DNA from: Phytopythium helicoides
Lineage: Eukaryota > Oomycota > Peronosporomycetes > Pythiales > Pythiaceae
Direction of reading: 5' to 3'
DNA length: 64,000 nt
Assembly (NCBI GenBank): GCA_024867545.1
Contig: JANFNE010000019.1
Location: 62,001 to 126,000, forward strand
Part shown: positions 10,272 through 23,300 of the stretch, piece by piece
Position numbering within the stretch: position 1 is the first letter of the stretch
Layout of the letters: every line of letters starts with the position of its first letter
Notes under the pieces: generated by a model
Database searches by the model: none
What the model saw: only the letters and a program-made list of their open reading frames with translations
Told to the model about the DNA's origin: nothing
Program-made: the position numbers and the translations under genes

Positions 10272-12502
10272 ATGCGGTTGGCAGCGCTCTTGGCCGCGAT
10301 CATCGCGCTTGTTGGCGCTCCGGCGGTGAGTGGAGGCGGATTCGCGCTGCAGACGTTTATGAGGGTGACGGAGCCCGACGGGAGCGAGCTGTTCGCGGAG
10401 CTCCGGCGTCCGTGCGGCGCATCGGTCGATCAAACCGCTCAAGGCTTTTGGTGAGCTGTGATGGCGTTGCTGCCCTCGAACAACGGTTGCTGGGATTGCC
10501 GACAGATTTCATTTGGCAGCAAGGATTTCGACATCCTGGGTCCAGATTGCGCTCGGCTGGCTGATTTTATCGATGTCCTTGCACGTAAGCACTCGTTGAA
10601 ATGTTCCAGCAGTAAAGTGACGACGGGTAACCGTGCTGCTTATGAAGCAAACAGCTCGTCCGGCGAGTGCAGTAGTGAGAGCGAAGACCATATTGTTCAT
10701 GAAAGGCTCGGGATCGTTTCGCCTCGAGGTGGATGACTCAAGCACGCACGAAATCAGGCGTTATGAGGTTCGGTAAAGAGCAGTGACAAGAAGGAGAGAA
10801 GAGAGGGCTAACTACGCTCGACGATCGCTGCACTGCCCGCAGATTGCTATCCACAGAGGTGATGCCGTCAATATTAACCAACGAACATCATATCTATGTG
10901 AGGAGTTTGGTCTTGTTGGCGATAAATGCTCCATCTTGAGGCGGCATCTCGATGAAAAGGTGAGAGCAAACGCCACTTAGCTCCCAATTTCCTATCTAAT
11001 AGTTTTCTAGTCGATTCACCTCGAGCTTGAGTCGACTAAAAGCGTGTTAAAGCAGTTCATACAAGGTGGTCAGCACGACTATGTTTTGGAAGCAGTGGGA
11101 CTTTATGAAGGTATCATTGACCGATTGCAGCGTGATCGCAACACACTTCATGAGCTTGTGGAGGAAAAGGCAAGAGCCTACCGAGAATTACTTGCGGAAT
11201 CCAAGCGTGAGTTGCTTGATAAGGCACGGCAGATTCGTCTACTAGAGACAGAGGCCGAAAGTCACGGTCAACAGTCTCGGGTTCCTCGACCTCCGTCGGC
11301 CCAACAGGTCAAGGATGACCGTATTTGGGTGCATTCAAAGCGAGTCAAGCGAATTCCACGATTAGCTGCAGCAAATTCTTCGATCTCGGAGTACCTGAAG
11401 TATGCTCGATCGTCCACTCCAGTCATCTTTACGGGTTTTCGAGAAATTTCAAGCTCGCCTGGGCTTCCAAAGTGGACAGCCGACTATCTGCGAGCCACTT
11501 GTGGACACTCGAAGGCAATGATGAAGACTAAAAGCCTCCACAGAGACCATCAAGACCACGTCCTTTCCGGCAAAAGAACCTGGGCAGGATTGGAGCCTGC
11601 AATTGAGATGTCTCTTGCTATCTTTCTTGACCACTTGGACAAGAATCCGGACTCGAATTTGTACCTCCACGACATTAACATCGCAAGATTTTGCCCGACT
11701 CTTTTGGAGTCTTTCGCGATTCCAAGGTTCTTTGCCAACGACTTTCTCCAGCATGTCTATAACTACTCCAACAGCACTGTCGACATAGAAGATGTCGGTA
11801 TTGCTCAACGAGACTACTGGCCAAGTTTGTTTATTGGTGGTAAATCAACCTCTTCCGCACTTCATGCGGACTGGGGCGGAACTTCAGCATGGATGGGACT
11901 TGTGCGAGGGCGAAAACATTGGGTAATCGCATCTCCATCAGCCCGAGGGCTACTGAGGGAGCAAGTGCCGACACTGTCTAATCCGACCCCGGGTCGGTTC
12001 AATGCCGACCTCATGCAGAAGAGCATGAATGCGGACGAAGATATTGAATGGGCGGATATAATCCAAGATGGAGAGATATTTGAGGACGTGCTAGAGGCTG
12101 GTGAAGTGCTTTTTCTCCCCGCTGAGTGCCCGCATCAAGTGCGCAACCTCGACACGGTTCGCCGCATCTGTTGTTGTCTGCTTTGTCACAGACTCGCTGA
12201 ACATCTTATTCGAATGAATGCAGACCATTGCTGTGACTGCTAACTTTGTTGATAAGGGAAGCGCGCCTCATTTTGGCGCATATCTCCGCAATGAGATGCT
12301 GTAAGTACCGCAGTGACTATTTCCCTGAGTTCCTGATATCTCAATCGTTCTGATCGAAGCTAGATCGAGTTCGGGGGACAAGCACCGCGCATTCGCTCGG
12401 ATGCTGCAGCGACTTGAGGACTTGCAAGACGCACCTCCCTTGTTTAAGGATATATCGTATCGCGAGTTCAAGGCTCAGCAGCTTTTCACGAGTGAGCGAT
12501 AA
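10272..12502 (+). CDS. Signal-peptide JmjC/cupin-8 protein, probable Fe(II)/2-oxoglutarate hydroxylase of the secretory pathway
   Basis: The first exon starts [20 protein letters not shown], a clear signal peptide, followed by a short domain. Splicing from 10450 to the CAG ending near 10533 gives [20 protein letters not shown] coiled-coil block (around 11080-11250) precedes a JmjC fold. The metal-binding HAD triad is present (His at 11863-11865, Asp at 11869-11871, in [11 protein letters not shown]), with the distal His in ECPHQVRN at 12133-12135. Intron 12157-12223 restores [14 protein letters not shown], and intron 12301-12363 leads to a final helical exon ending FTSER. The family hydroxylates proteins or RNA; the signal peptide places this one in the ER or outside the cell. 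The substrate is unknown, and the middle 5' exons (10,600-11,010) are only approximate. Confidence 0.8.
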
Positions 12503-12549
12503 CTGGACGAGTAAGTAAAGGAGTGTATTGCGTGTCACCCATGGAGTCT

Positions 12550-12650
<101 letters not shown>

Positions 12651-12658
12651 CCGAGCGT

Positions 12659-13381
12659 CTAGCCACCCTTGGCCTTCTGGTAGGCCTCCATTCCTTGTAT
12701 CCACGACCCATCTGAGAGTCCGTGTGGGCAGTAGCAGCACACGACGCCCAGTCCGCCGACGTTGGTGATGTTGTAGTACTCGTTGTCGAAGAAGAGCATG
12801 TCCTCGTACTCGACGCCGCTCTGCTTCTTGAGCTGCTCAAAGTGCACGCGCTTGTTGCGCGGGTAGATGGCCTCGAACTCGACAATGCTCTGCAGCGAGC
12901 GCTTCTCCACGCCCGCCTTGTCCTCGTCGTCCTCGCTCGCACTGCCGACGTGCACGTCCATGAGGCGCATGCAGGTCTTGGCCCACTGCGGCTCGGTCGT
13001 GCTGGAGGCCACCGCGACCGCCGTGTCCTTGAACTGCGGGTCCGTCTCGAGCACGCTCAGCACCGAGTGCACGGCTGGGAAGAAGTGCACCTGCTCGCCG
13101 CTGCGGTCCGTGACGGCGCCCGTGGCCGCGTTCTTGCGGAACGGCGCGCCGTCGAGCTCGTACATCTCGGGGTGCCAAAAGGTGAAGTCCAGGTCGAAGA
13201 CCACGAGCTTGGGCACGTGCGCCCACTCGCGCGCCAGCTCCGAGGCCGCCGCGGGCCCGCGGGTCTTGCTCTTCTTGCCGCCGCGGCCCTTGGCCATCGC
13301 GCTCCGCTTGGATCCCGACGGCCTGCTGGAAGTGCGGCTTTGAATACTATTTAGGTAGTCAGTCGCACTGTCGAGGGACAA
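12659..13381 (-). CDS. MDP-1-like magnesium-dependent HAD phosphatase
   Basis: HAD-superfamily phosphatase related to magnesium-dependent phosphatase 1. HAD motif I is [15 protein letters not shown]; Asp63 is the expected nucleophile and Asp65 the acid/base. Motif II is the [13 protein letters not shown] stretch, and motif III/IV is [12 protein letters not shown] with the second acidic pair. MDP-1 acts on protein phosphotyrosine and on sugar adducts such as fructosamine phosphates in vitro; the physiological substrate here is unknown. The frame is intact at 240 residues. The first about 28 residues are Ser-rich, and a second in-frame ATG at 13297 ([12 protein letters not shown]) would give a length closer to the usual one, so the start is uncertain. 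Acidic and lysine-rich insertions lie between motifs II and III. Confidence 0.88.
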   Translation of the reverse strand: MSLDSATDYLNSIQSRTSSRPSGSKRSAMAKGRGGKKSKTRGPAAASELAREWAHVPKLVVFDLDFTFWHPEMYELDGAPFRKNAATGAVTDRSGEQVHFFPAVHSVLSVLETDPQFKDTAVAVASSTTEPQWAKTCMRLMDVHVGSASEDDEDKAGVEKRSLQSIVEFEAIYPRNKRVHFEQLKKQSGVEYEDMLFFDNEYYNITNVGGLGVVCCYCPHGLSDGSWIQGMEAYQKAKGG

Positions 13382-13566
13382 CCTTCAATAATATCTGGTG
13401 GATCACCAGCAAGCAACCTCCCTGGGTGACGCACAGCATCACTGAGCCGTGCCGCAGGAGTGCTGCAGTTCAATTATGCGATGGATAGATCCGCTTTCAG
13501 GATGCATCGCGAGTGTTATCGTTGAAAGCGAGAGGTGAAGGGTGTATTTGGTCGCTCGACTCCACT

Positions 13567-16500
13567 TTACTGCTGGTTGCACTCGCTTGGCTTGCTGCCA
13601 GTCGATGCAGACTCTGAGCTTGCTGGTTTGCTAGAGAAGAAGTGCGAGAGCCGTCGCTTCAACGGCGGATATTGTCCAGAAGTCGAAATTGAGTTCTTCA
13701 TCTCGGCGCCGCGCTTTCTATCGTTTCCTGATCGAACTCCGGACGGTGATGCCAGACCACCACTTCGACCAGCAGTAGTGATTGTTGCGGTTGCTGGGCT
13801 AGACCGAGCAGAGAACGCCGACCGCGTTGAGGGCTCAACTCCTTCCTGAGTCACATGACTTTGCTGAGAGCCTGTTTGTAGCGGTAATTGGAGTGGGGAT
13901 TCGTCGATAGCACTTCGACTTGACCCTTGCTCTTCCTTTCGCCGACGCTCTTCCCTCAGAAGCGATCGGTTCAGCTTCTCCTTAAGCTGCTGCATCTCAG
14001 CAAGGAGACCAGCGTTCTTGATTTGTAATTGTTTCTGCTCCTGAACAAGCTTGGCGTTAACGAGGAGAAGCTCGCGCCGCTTCTCGTCTTGTTGCTGCGC
14101 TGTTTGCTCCAAATGCCGCACTCGCGAGCGATAGTAGTCCTTCTTCTCCTCTGGACTTAGCACTCGACCTCCTTCCCTTCGTGAGGTTTGTCTGTCGCAA
14201 CAGCATTTCTGCAGCTCCTCTTGGAGCGTTTGGTGTTCACGAGTCAACGCCTCCAGTTCCGACGTGACAGAAGTGATTTGGTTGCTGAGTTGCGTCAGCA
14301 TGGATGCGCTGGCGCTTTCGGCACTGCGTTGTCGAGCATCTTGGCTCAAGAAGTGTGCGCGCTCTTTCTCGAGCGAGGCAACTCTGGACTTTAGTCGCTC
14401 CATTGAGTCCTCGAGACAGGTTATCCGTGCCTGCTTCTCAACAACCTCTGCTCTCAATTCCCCGCTGATTTTTGTTATTTCGACGATGTTTGCGTCTTTC
14501 AGGTGTAAGTGTGCTGTCAGCTCAGTCTCTCTTTCAAGAAGCCTGTCACGCTGCCTTGAAACTTGCTCCAATTCAGACTGAAGACCCTGTTCTCGTAGGT
14601 TCCACTCTGCATTCGACACAGAATGCAGGCTCTTGTACTCTTCTAGCGTGCTCCTGCACTCAGCTTCTCGCTCAGCCATACGTGTTTTGAGCTCCTCGAC
14701 GATGGTCGACTTTTCGTCGATTACACATGACATCCGAGCAAGAGCATGACTGTGTTTCTTCACCATCTTCGATACTTTCGTGTCATGCTCTTGAGCGAAT
14801 TTTGCTCGCGCTTGCTGTTCCTGTGTAACCAAATGAGCCATTTTTTCTTCATGATCCAGCAGTGTAGAGCGCAATTCTTCAAGTTGCATAGCCGACACTT
14901 CTTTCTGCGCTCTTAGCTGTTCAGATGTCGACTGGATCTCGTATGACAGAGCATCCATCTGGGTTGCCATTGAAGAAAGCTGCTCTTTCTGAGTTGAAAT
15001 TGATTCTCGCTGAGTGGAAATTGACCGCAACGCGTCCCGCCTCTCAGTTGCACACCCGTCAAAATCTTCTTGTAGCATGCTATGTTGCTCTTTCATAAGA
15101 TTGTGCAAGGCGTTCAACTGCCGTAGTCTCTCATCACGCTCAGCAACCTGGACTTGAAGAGAAAGTGCTTCCTGTGTCTTTTGCGAAAACTCGCGACCCA
15201 GCTGATCCTTGGCGTTTTGTAATGCTTCAACATTGTATCGAGCCAGCTCCAGGGACTTCTTGCAGGTGTCATGAAGGTTTGTCACATCTTGCAACTCATC
15301 GCGAAGCGCAGTAATTATCTCGTTGGCTTTTGCTTCCCGTACCTCGGTGATTTTCAGCCGCTCCTTCGCAGTTTCTAGTTGATGCACAGTCTCAAAGTAG
15401 CGTGACTCGAACGACTTCTTCAATCGTGAAATGTCATCAACCTGGTCTTGAAGCGTCTCGATCTGCTCTGATGTTTCCCCGTTGAGGCGCACTCGAAGCT
15501 CAGCATTCTCGTGCTCCAGTCGGCGCAACTTCTGCATGAGCTCTGGGTTGAGCTCACTGATACCATTGCCAAGCGTGTGAGTATCGGCGGGGGAATCTGA
15601 CTGGAACTCGCCGTTCAACTGCGCATTGACACTCTCTTGGAGCTGGCGGTTGATCTTTAGTGCTTCCCCAAGTGAATTCTGCGCTGTCTCGAGCTCCGCT
15701 TTCGCTTCAACCACCTCGGCTTGCCTTCTTGATAGTAGTTCCTCAAGTTCTGACACTCGGAACGCCTGAGGTTCGCTCACAATCAGGATCCAATTAAGAA
15801 AAATCACACAAAGTCTGAAGTATCCTTACCATTGAGGTGTTTGCCTCTTTCGCTTCGTCAAGCTTGCGCTGGAGTGCGGGTACTTTTGATGCTTGCGACT
15901 CAAGAGCCAGACTCTTGCTCAAAAGCTCTTCATTTGAGCGCTCAACACTCTACAAGTCACACCCAACAGGAGTATTAGGTTTGGGGACAGGAACATACTG
16001 CACAGCATTGGGACCCACGTATAACTTGTCGTTCAGCCCTGCTAGAGACTCAAGCTTTCCCTTGTACTTGCTTATCGTCGCATCCAGTTTAGCTGCTTTT
16101 TCAGCTTTGGGGCGCAACAAGTCGATTTCGTCGCGTAGGGCGGGCACAGACCTGGCCAACACCCTTTTCTCCTCTAACTCTATCGTTGCCGCTTCAAGGC
16201 GTCGCTGCAATTGCTGTATGCGTTCGTCTAGAAGCGCGCGCACCGATCGTTCTGCTCGAAGCACGTCTCGCTCCCGCTCTTGTTGAAGCTCGTCCACTTT
16301 AGATGTGAGCGTGCGACTCTCTTGTTCTCTTTGCTTCAGCTGCTTCATTGCATCTTCGAGTTCTTGCGCTGCGTGAATCTGCACGTAGCAAATAAAAAAA
16401 TCCAGTTACCATTGTGCAATCGAAACAAAAAAAATAATGGTGCGCAGCGAACCGATTCTTCTTTCAGCAGCTTGATTTCTCGTCTGGCGCGCTCAAGCTC

Positions 16501-17140
16501 AGCTTTTCCGGACAATCCGAGTGGAGAGCCGAAAGCCGGAGGCTCTTGTATTGGCAGCACCTCCCTAGGACTACTTTCCGAGTCTGGAAGAGACTCCGTC
16601 ATCTGGCTTGAGTCTCGGAGGTCCGCGTCCACTCCGTCAGTCATGACCTTCTCGATGATGGCCATCAGATCTACCTGGACGGACGCGTCCATCGCCATGA
16701 TGTCTTTCACAAACACCGCCTTCTCCTCACTTTGCACGAGCGCTCCGAGTACGAGCCCGAGCAGTCGAGAGAGCACCGCATTGGTACGGCATGCTGGGCC
16801 ATCCGGATCTCCCCTGGGCAGCGTCAACGGGTCCATCCGCAACGGGGCCTGCAGTCCACGTCAGTCCATTCCCACATTTAAAGCGCCGGGCACCCGCCGC
16901 GCACCTCGTAGAACGCCTCTAGCGCATTGACCACAGCCTTCCAATCGTCCACTTCCGCTTCAACCTCCGCGTCTGGGAACCTGAGCGGTTGCTCTTTAGC
17001 GCCTGCTTCGTCGCCTCGGCGCATTCGAGCGCCACCTACGCCGTCTGGAGCAGTCGCCGCACTGTACGCGCCACCTCCAGCCGTCCCGACGCGCTCTGCG
17101 CCTCGTAGACGCCCAGCCACGCGCGCAGACTCGCCGCCAT
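13567..17140 (-). CDS. Hook-family-like microtubule/dynein adaptor with long coiled coil
   Basis: Exons by my reading: 16905 to about 17140 (5' join uncertain), 16453-16848, 16019-16378, 15830-15949 and 13567-15765, joined by phase-consistent introns of 56-74 bp. The N-terminal Hook (calponin-homology-like) domain is recognised by DDWKAVVNALEAFYE and by LLGLVLGALVQSEEKAVFVK followed by DIMAMDASVQVDLMAIIEKV, which match the helix pair conserved in Hook and CCDC88 proteins. About 900 residues of coiled coil follow, then a Ser/Arg-rich tail. Hook proteins link cargo to dynein on microtubules. The gene is divergent from the XMAP215-family gene, with 212 bp between the start codons. The join after MAASLRAWLGVYEAQS is unresolved: the next block lies in another frame. 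Confidence 0.8.
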
Positions 17141-17352
17141 TAGCCACCCGCGGACGAAGAAGTTGCCGTGTGTGCTTTTTTTGCAATTATTTTTTTTGTA
17201 CCTGGCAGAGCATTCAAACGCTCAGGAGTGATGGCGAGAGAAAGCCCACACTATAATAGCCGCGCCGCCACCGAGACAGGCGGCAGGTCGATCCCCGATC
17301 CGCCGTTCTCCCTCGCTGTGTGTGGCTGGCGAGGCGGACCCGAGCGGCAGCC
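17141..17352. promoter_or_regulatory. Shared divergent promoter of the Hook-like and TOG-like genes
   Basis: Only 212 bp separate the start codon at 17140 (minus) from that at 17353 (plus). The interval contains an A/T-rich block at about 17178-17200 within otherwise GC-rich DNA. I do not see a clear GCTCATT initiator. Its role as a bidirectional promoter is inferred from the geometry alone. Confidence 0.55.
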
Positions 17353-20300
17353 ATGGCGGAGGAGAAGTGCCTGCGCAACATGAGCTGCACGTGCTCCATG
17401 TGCGCGGGCTTCGACGTGGCGTCGCTCATGTCCATCTCGCGCGGCATCTCGTCCAACATCCAGTACGACGACGGCGAGGACGGCGAGGCGCCGCCGCCGC
17501 CCGCGCCCGTGGCCAGAGCGGTCATGAACTCGCCGCCGCCAGTTCCCGTGGCGCGGAAGCGAGCGCCTGTCGCCAACTCGCCGCCGGTGCGAGCAGCAGC
17601 AGCGGCCAGCAAGCCAGCGACCAGCAGGGATGTGGCGATGGAGGAGGCTGCTCCACCGCAGCAAGACACGCGCATGGAGGCCGTGGCGGACACGCTGTCC
17701 AAGATGGAGGTGGACGCCGAGGCCAGCGGCGTGAGCGTGGACGAGGTGCTCCCCAAGCTCTCCGACAAGAACTGGAAGGTGCGCAAGGAAGGTTTTGAGG
17801 AGCTCAAGTCCATCTGTGAGCGACCGGGCATGCGCAGTGGCGCGCTCAGCGCGGTGCTCGAGCTGTTTCCGAAAATGTGTGAGGACGCCAACGCAAGCGC
17901 CATGGAGGCTGGCATTGCTGCCGTCCTGGCGTACACGGTCAACGTCGAGCCTTTCCAGAAGGACGTCGTGCCTGGCGTGATGAAGCGAGTAACCGATAAA
18001 GGGTTCTCCAGTCGCCCAGGCATTGTGAAGCTCTGCGAAGAGCTCGTGACCGCATTCATTGAAGCTGGCGCAGCGGAAGATACCGTCACAGCGTTGCTTG
18101 AAGGCACGACCAACCGTAAGCCCAAAGTGCCGCCAGCATGTTTGAATGCTCTGCTGGAGTCTCTCAAGGCGTTCGGACCTCGCGTCATTCCTGTGCAAGC
18201 AGTGAAGGCTGCACTACCGAAGCTACTCGAGTCCACTGCGAACGGTGTCCGGCCCCTGGCGATGAGCATCGTCGTTGAGGTGCATCGGTGGACAGGACCT
18301 GCGCTCGTCCAAGATATTGTTTCCAATCTTCGCCAAGCGCAGCAGACCGAGTATGAGCAGCTCACCAAGGACATAACGCCCGGACAGGCGGCACCCACAA
18401 AGCATGTCCGCGGTGCCAAGAAGCCGGCTGCTGCTGGAGCTGCCCCGAAAGGAGGTAGCGCTCGTGCAGCTGCAACAAGCACTCCTGAGCCAGCAGCATT
18501 TGATCCGCGTGAGTTTGCCGAGACGGTTGATTTGCTTGCAAAACTGCCTCGTTCTGAATTTCAGGCCAAACTGAAAGAACCCAAGTGGAGTGAGAAGGTT
18601 GCTGCGCTCAAGATCGTTCTGGACTTGATTGGACCTGTCCCGAAACTGGCGAATGGCGACTACTACGAGCTTGTGTCGACGCTCAAGCTCATGTCAAATG
18701 ACTCGAACGTCAATATTGTCGCAAAATCGATCGAAGTACTCGGCGCCTTGGCGGACGGACTGCGCAAGAACTTTACGCAGCACGCAAGAACCATGTACCC
18801 GGAGATCCTGCGCAAGCTGTCTGACAAGAAGTCGATTGTTCTCAATGCGTCGAACAACACACTCGATTTGTTCTTGCAGCACTCGATGACGATTGATATG
18901 ATGATGGACGACCTCAAGAGTGCGCTCGACTCGTCAAAGAACAAGTCTCCTCAAGCGCGAGTCCAAACACTTGGTTTCATGGCACGCGCTGTCGAGAAGA
19001 GGTATATTGGGCTGGACGACAAGGGTCTCGTTCTCGAGTTTGGGACACTGTTTGTGACTGCGATCGATGACACCGACCCAACTGTGCGAAAAGCAGGAGT
19101 GGATTCAATGGTAACCCTGGTGAAAGCATCCGACCAAACAAATGCATGGCTCCAAGGGAAGCTCGACGATATTTCACGAAAGAACCCTCGCTCCTTCAAG
19201 GCGATCCAACAAGGTCTTGGTGGGGAGACACCTTCTCCTTCGACAGGCGTGCCGTCGCGTCCTGGTAGCGCTAGCAGTCGTAAGTCAGCTGAATCCGTTG
19301 ATGTGGACATGAGCGGGCCGCCTGCGCCAGCAGCGGGATCATCCGCAGTAAAGCCGCCGGTCAAGAAACCAGCTAAAGGTCCGTCATCTCGCTTTGGAGT
19401 GAAGCCAAACGCGGAGGCAGCATCGAAGCCTGCAGTATCGAAGCCAGCTGCACCAGCTCGAAAACCCCCTGCTGGCGCATCCAGTACTGGTGGAGGTTCA
19501 TCTGGTGGCAGCTCTGGAGACTTTACACCGATGGCAGTCTCTGTTTCCCCCGAAGAGGCTGCTGATATCGTTGCGGGGCTAAACATTGAGGACTGGGCGA
19601 CGGTGAGTGCTGGGTTTTCGAGTGCGAAGTGGATGGAGCGAAAGACCTCGATCGAGGCTCTCGAGAATTTCGCGGCGAGTAATTCTAGCGCCATGAGCAT
19701 GCGGACAATCGAGGCTCTCACAGTCGTTTTGTCAAAGCAAGTCAAGGATTTCAAGGACAGTAATATCAATGTGCTCAAGAGCGCGTTCCAAGCGATCGGG
19801 TCGTTCGCAGAGCATACTGCCAGCAAATTCCCTCGCGGAGTTGTGTGCCTCGTCGTTCCCAGTGCGACAGACAAAATTGGTGACCGCAAGGCAAGCGAGG
19901 CGATTCGAACGATGATTGTCCAATTTTGCGAAGTGACTAGTCCGTCATACACTCTCGGATGCATGATGAATCACATCGTCACCGTGAAGACACCACTTGC
20001 TCACATTGAAGCGCTGAACGTCGTTACTGAATGTGTCAAGGACTTTGGCGTTGCGATGTGCAATCCGCGCGCCGTAATTGACTATGCCAAGGGAAGTGTT
20101 GGTCTCGAGTCTCCAAATATCAAGGTGCGATCAGGTGCGACGACTTTGCTCGGCGCCATGTACTCCCAGCTCGGACCTGCTTTGCTTCCCATCTTGAACT
20201 TAGAGAGCTGGAAGCCGGCGCTAGCATCTATTGTCGAAGCGGAGTTCAAGAAGGTTGGGTTTGATGAGAAGAGTGCATTGGCGTCGGTGAAGCGGCAGGT

Positions 20301-23300
20301 GAAGGATGCTGACGAAGCACAAAGCGGTGGAGCCGATCCTGGCGCGTTGTTTGGTCGAACGGACATCAGCAGCCAAATCACGAAGGAGCTCATGGCGGAC
20401 ATGAAATGCGAAGAAGACAAGACAGCTTGGAAGAAGCGTGCGGCAGCGATGGATAGTGTGCAAAGCATCTGTGAGGCAGCGGGGTGTGCAATCGAGTTTA
20501 CAAAGCCAGTTCAAGAGGTTCTTCGCGGGTTGAAGGCGCGATTAAACGACTCGAACGCAAATCTCAAGGTGAAGGCGGCTCAGGTTATTGGCGTTGTGGC
20601 AACTAGCGTTGGTCCTGATATTGGGAAGATGTCAAAGATCATGGGAGCGAGTCTGATTGGTGGTGTTGGTGATAACAAGAAGAATATGCAGGCTGCAGCG
20701 GTTGAAGCCCTTCACAAGTGGGTCCGTCACAATAACGAGACGTCAGCTGCTTGCATGGAGAGTCTGCTTTCGCCACTTTCAGAGGGGTTGCTCAACACTG
20801 TTGGACGCGCAGAGCTCCTCGGGTGGGCTGCCGAACATCTTCAGAAATGTGACAAGATCGATTTGAACTGCTTAGTGGTGCCGACCGTTCAGTGTCTAAT
20901 GGACAAGTCGCCAGACGCTCGTGAGAAGGCACAAACCCTGCTTGTTGAAGTGATGAAATCAGTTGGCAAGGACACGATTCTGACAACTGGTTGCCGCGAC
21001 GTCAAACCTGCGCAAATGCGTTCACTTCGACCGATGATCGATAAGGTGTGCGAAATTGTGGACAAGTCGTCTGCTGCGCAAAGTACTGCAGCAGTCCCAC
21101 CAAAACCTGTGATGCCCCCTCCCGCGCCAATTAACACCGCTCAAGCCCCGGAAGTCCCTGTGCAGCGAACTAGTGGCATTGCACGGGGAGGTAAAGCCAG
21201 CCCTAGTGGTAACCGAGCAAGTGGACTGGGTACACCGACACGAGCAGGTAGCGGTATTCGCTCCCAGCTAGGTCGCCCGTCGTCTTCGGTTCGACAGCTA
21301 TCGATTCCCGATGCAGCCGAGAAGGTTGAAGGTTCGTCGCTGCTTCGACCAAACACTAGTAAGCCTGCACGTTTGGCGAAGGCACAGTACAACAAGTGGG
21401 TTTTTGACGCGACTTCGGTGAGCGAGATGAACCTACGCAAGAACGAAATCGAGCAGGAGTGGAAGCCTTACTTGTCTCCGGAATTTCATGCGAAGCTTTT
21501 TGCGCCAACGCTTGAGAAGGGCATGATGTCGGCACTTGATGACCTGATGGTTTGCATCTCAGCACAGCCGGAGGATGTGGTGTCTGCACTTGACTGGATA
21601 CTCAAGTGGTGCACGCTGCGTATTGTGGACAACAACGTGCAGGCGCTCGCAAAGCTCCTCGAAGTGTTGGTGAAACTGCTCGAGATGTTGAAAGCAGCGG
21701 AGTATGCGATGGACGATGCAGAAGCCGCCATCCTGCTGCCTTTCCTTCTCCAGGAAAGTGGTCAGTCGAAGCCGCGCTTCCGCGTCCGTTTCCGCGACAT
21801 CATGAAGCTTGTCGTTGACGTATACAGCATCGAAAAATACGTTGTGTACCTCGCGGAGTGCATCAACACGTCCAAGAACATGAAAAGCCGATGCGAGTGT
21901 ATTGACATGATCGAATTCATCGTCGCTGCACATGGGTTCCATCTTGTCGGGAAACGCTACATCAAGGAGGTCGGCAAGTACGTGGTTGCGCACGAGAAAG
22001 AGCTACGCGAGAGTGCGCTCAACGCCCTTGTTGCGGTATACTTGCGCTCGGATGGAGACCAAGACAAATTCTTTCGGCTTGTGGGGATCACAACGCAGCA
22101 AGGAATGGATCTCTTAAGCGCGCGGTTCAAGCACTTGCCAGCAAGTAGTTTTCAGGGCACTGGACATGTTGCGGACGCAGCGCCGCCAGCACAGCAAAGG
22201 CAATCTTCGTTTGGGTTTGGAGCTCCTGCGCCGACTGGCATCGCGACTCCAAGCCGCAGCTTCGCGCCAGTGGACAGGCCGTTACCTACAGCTGCAGTAA
22301 CGCAGACTGGGAGCTTCTCGACCACGGTTTCGGACGATTCGAGTGCTTTTACAGCTTCCCAACCTGTTGAAGACGACGATGTGGACATGGACGCAGCGGA
22401 GCCGGTCGGCGGCAATTCTAACGGGAATGGTACAGATGAAGCCAATGCTATCCATGAGCTGGTACTTGGTCCGATTGAACAACTTGTGACAGCAACCAAG
22501 GAGATTGTTAGCGAGGCTTCTCCTGCATATGGCGATGGCGTGGACGCTCTGAAGGGACTGTACGCCATTATCAACCGACCGGAGGGCGACGCCGAAATTG
22601 AGTTCTTGCGGTGCTATGTCAACGAGATTCTTATTCGGCTCTGCGACTGCATCCATGCAAGCTTCCGTGGCGGGCCTAGCCAGAAGCCAATTTCGATCAT
22701 GGTGCTCTCGCTGAGCTTATCCAGCTTGAGTGTAATCCTTGGCAGTGAGGCAGTCGACAACATCCAACGGTATGCCGTGGAGCGCGTGCTGCTCGAGATC
22801 TGCTCCAACATGCTGGACCCTCGCATGTCGGAGTTTGCGTCTGCGTCGAACTCGTCGGCAGTGGATCTGACAACGATGACACCTGAGAAGAAGCGTCTCT
22901 TTTTCGTGTTCAAGGCATTATTCAAAGCAATGCGACGCCTTACAGAGAACGTCAAGGCTGGTGATGTATATCCATCAGTGATCAACTTGCTGCAACGCGT
23001 GCTACGGAACGACGTGGGCGACTACAACATGTCGATTGGTTACCAGCACCTGATCGAGAGCGACTCGCTTGATCAACTAATCGGACGGATGCTGCTGCAG
23101 ATCTCGCGGGTACAAGCGAATGCTCTGAATCCGTTCGAAGGCATCGACGTATTTGGCGTCTTGATGCAGATGCACTCGTTCTTTGCAACCATGTCACACG
23201 CCGAGCCGATCTCGGCCAATATCGCAATGCGTACAATGGAGGAAGCGCTACGTCTGATCGCCACGAGTCTAATCAACTCTCGCCCTGGTGTATTTGAAGC

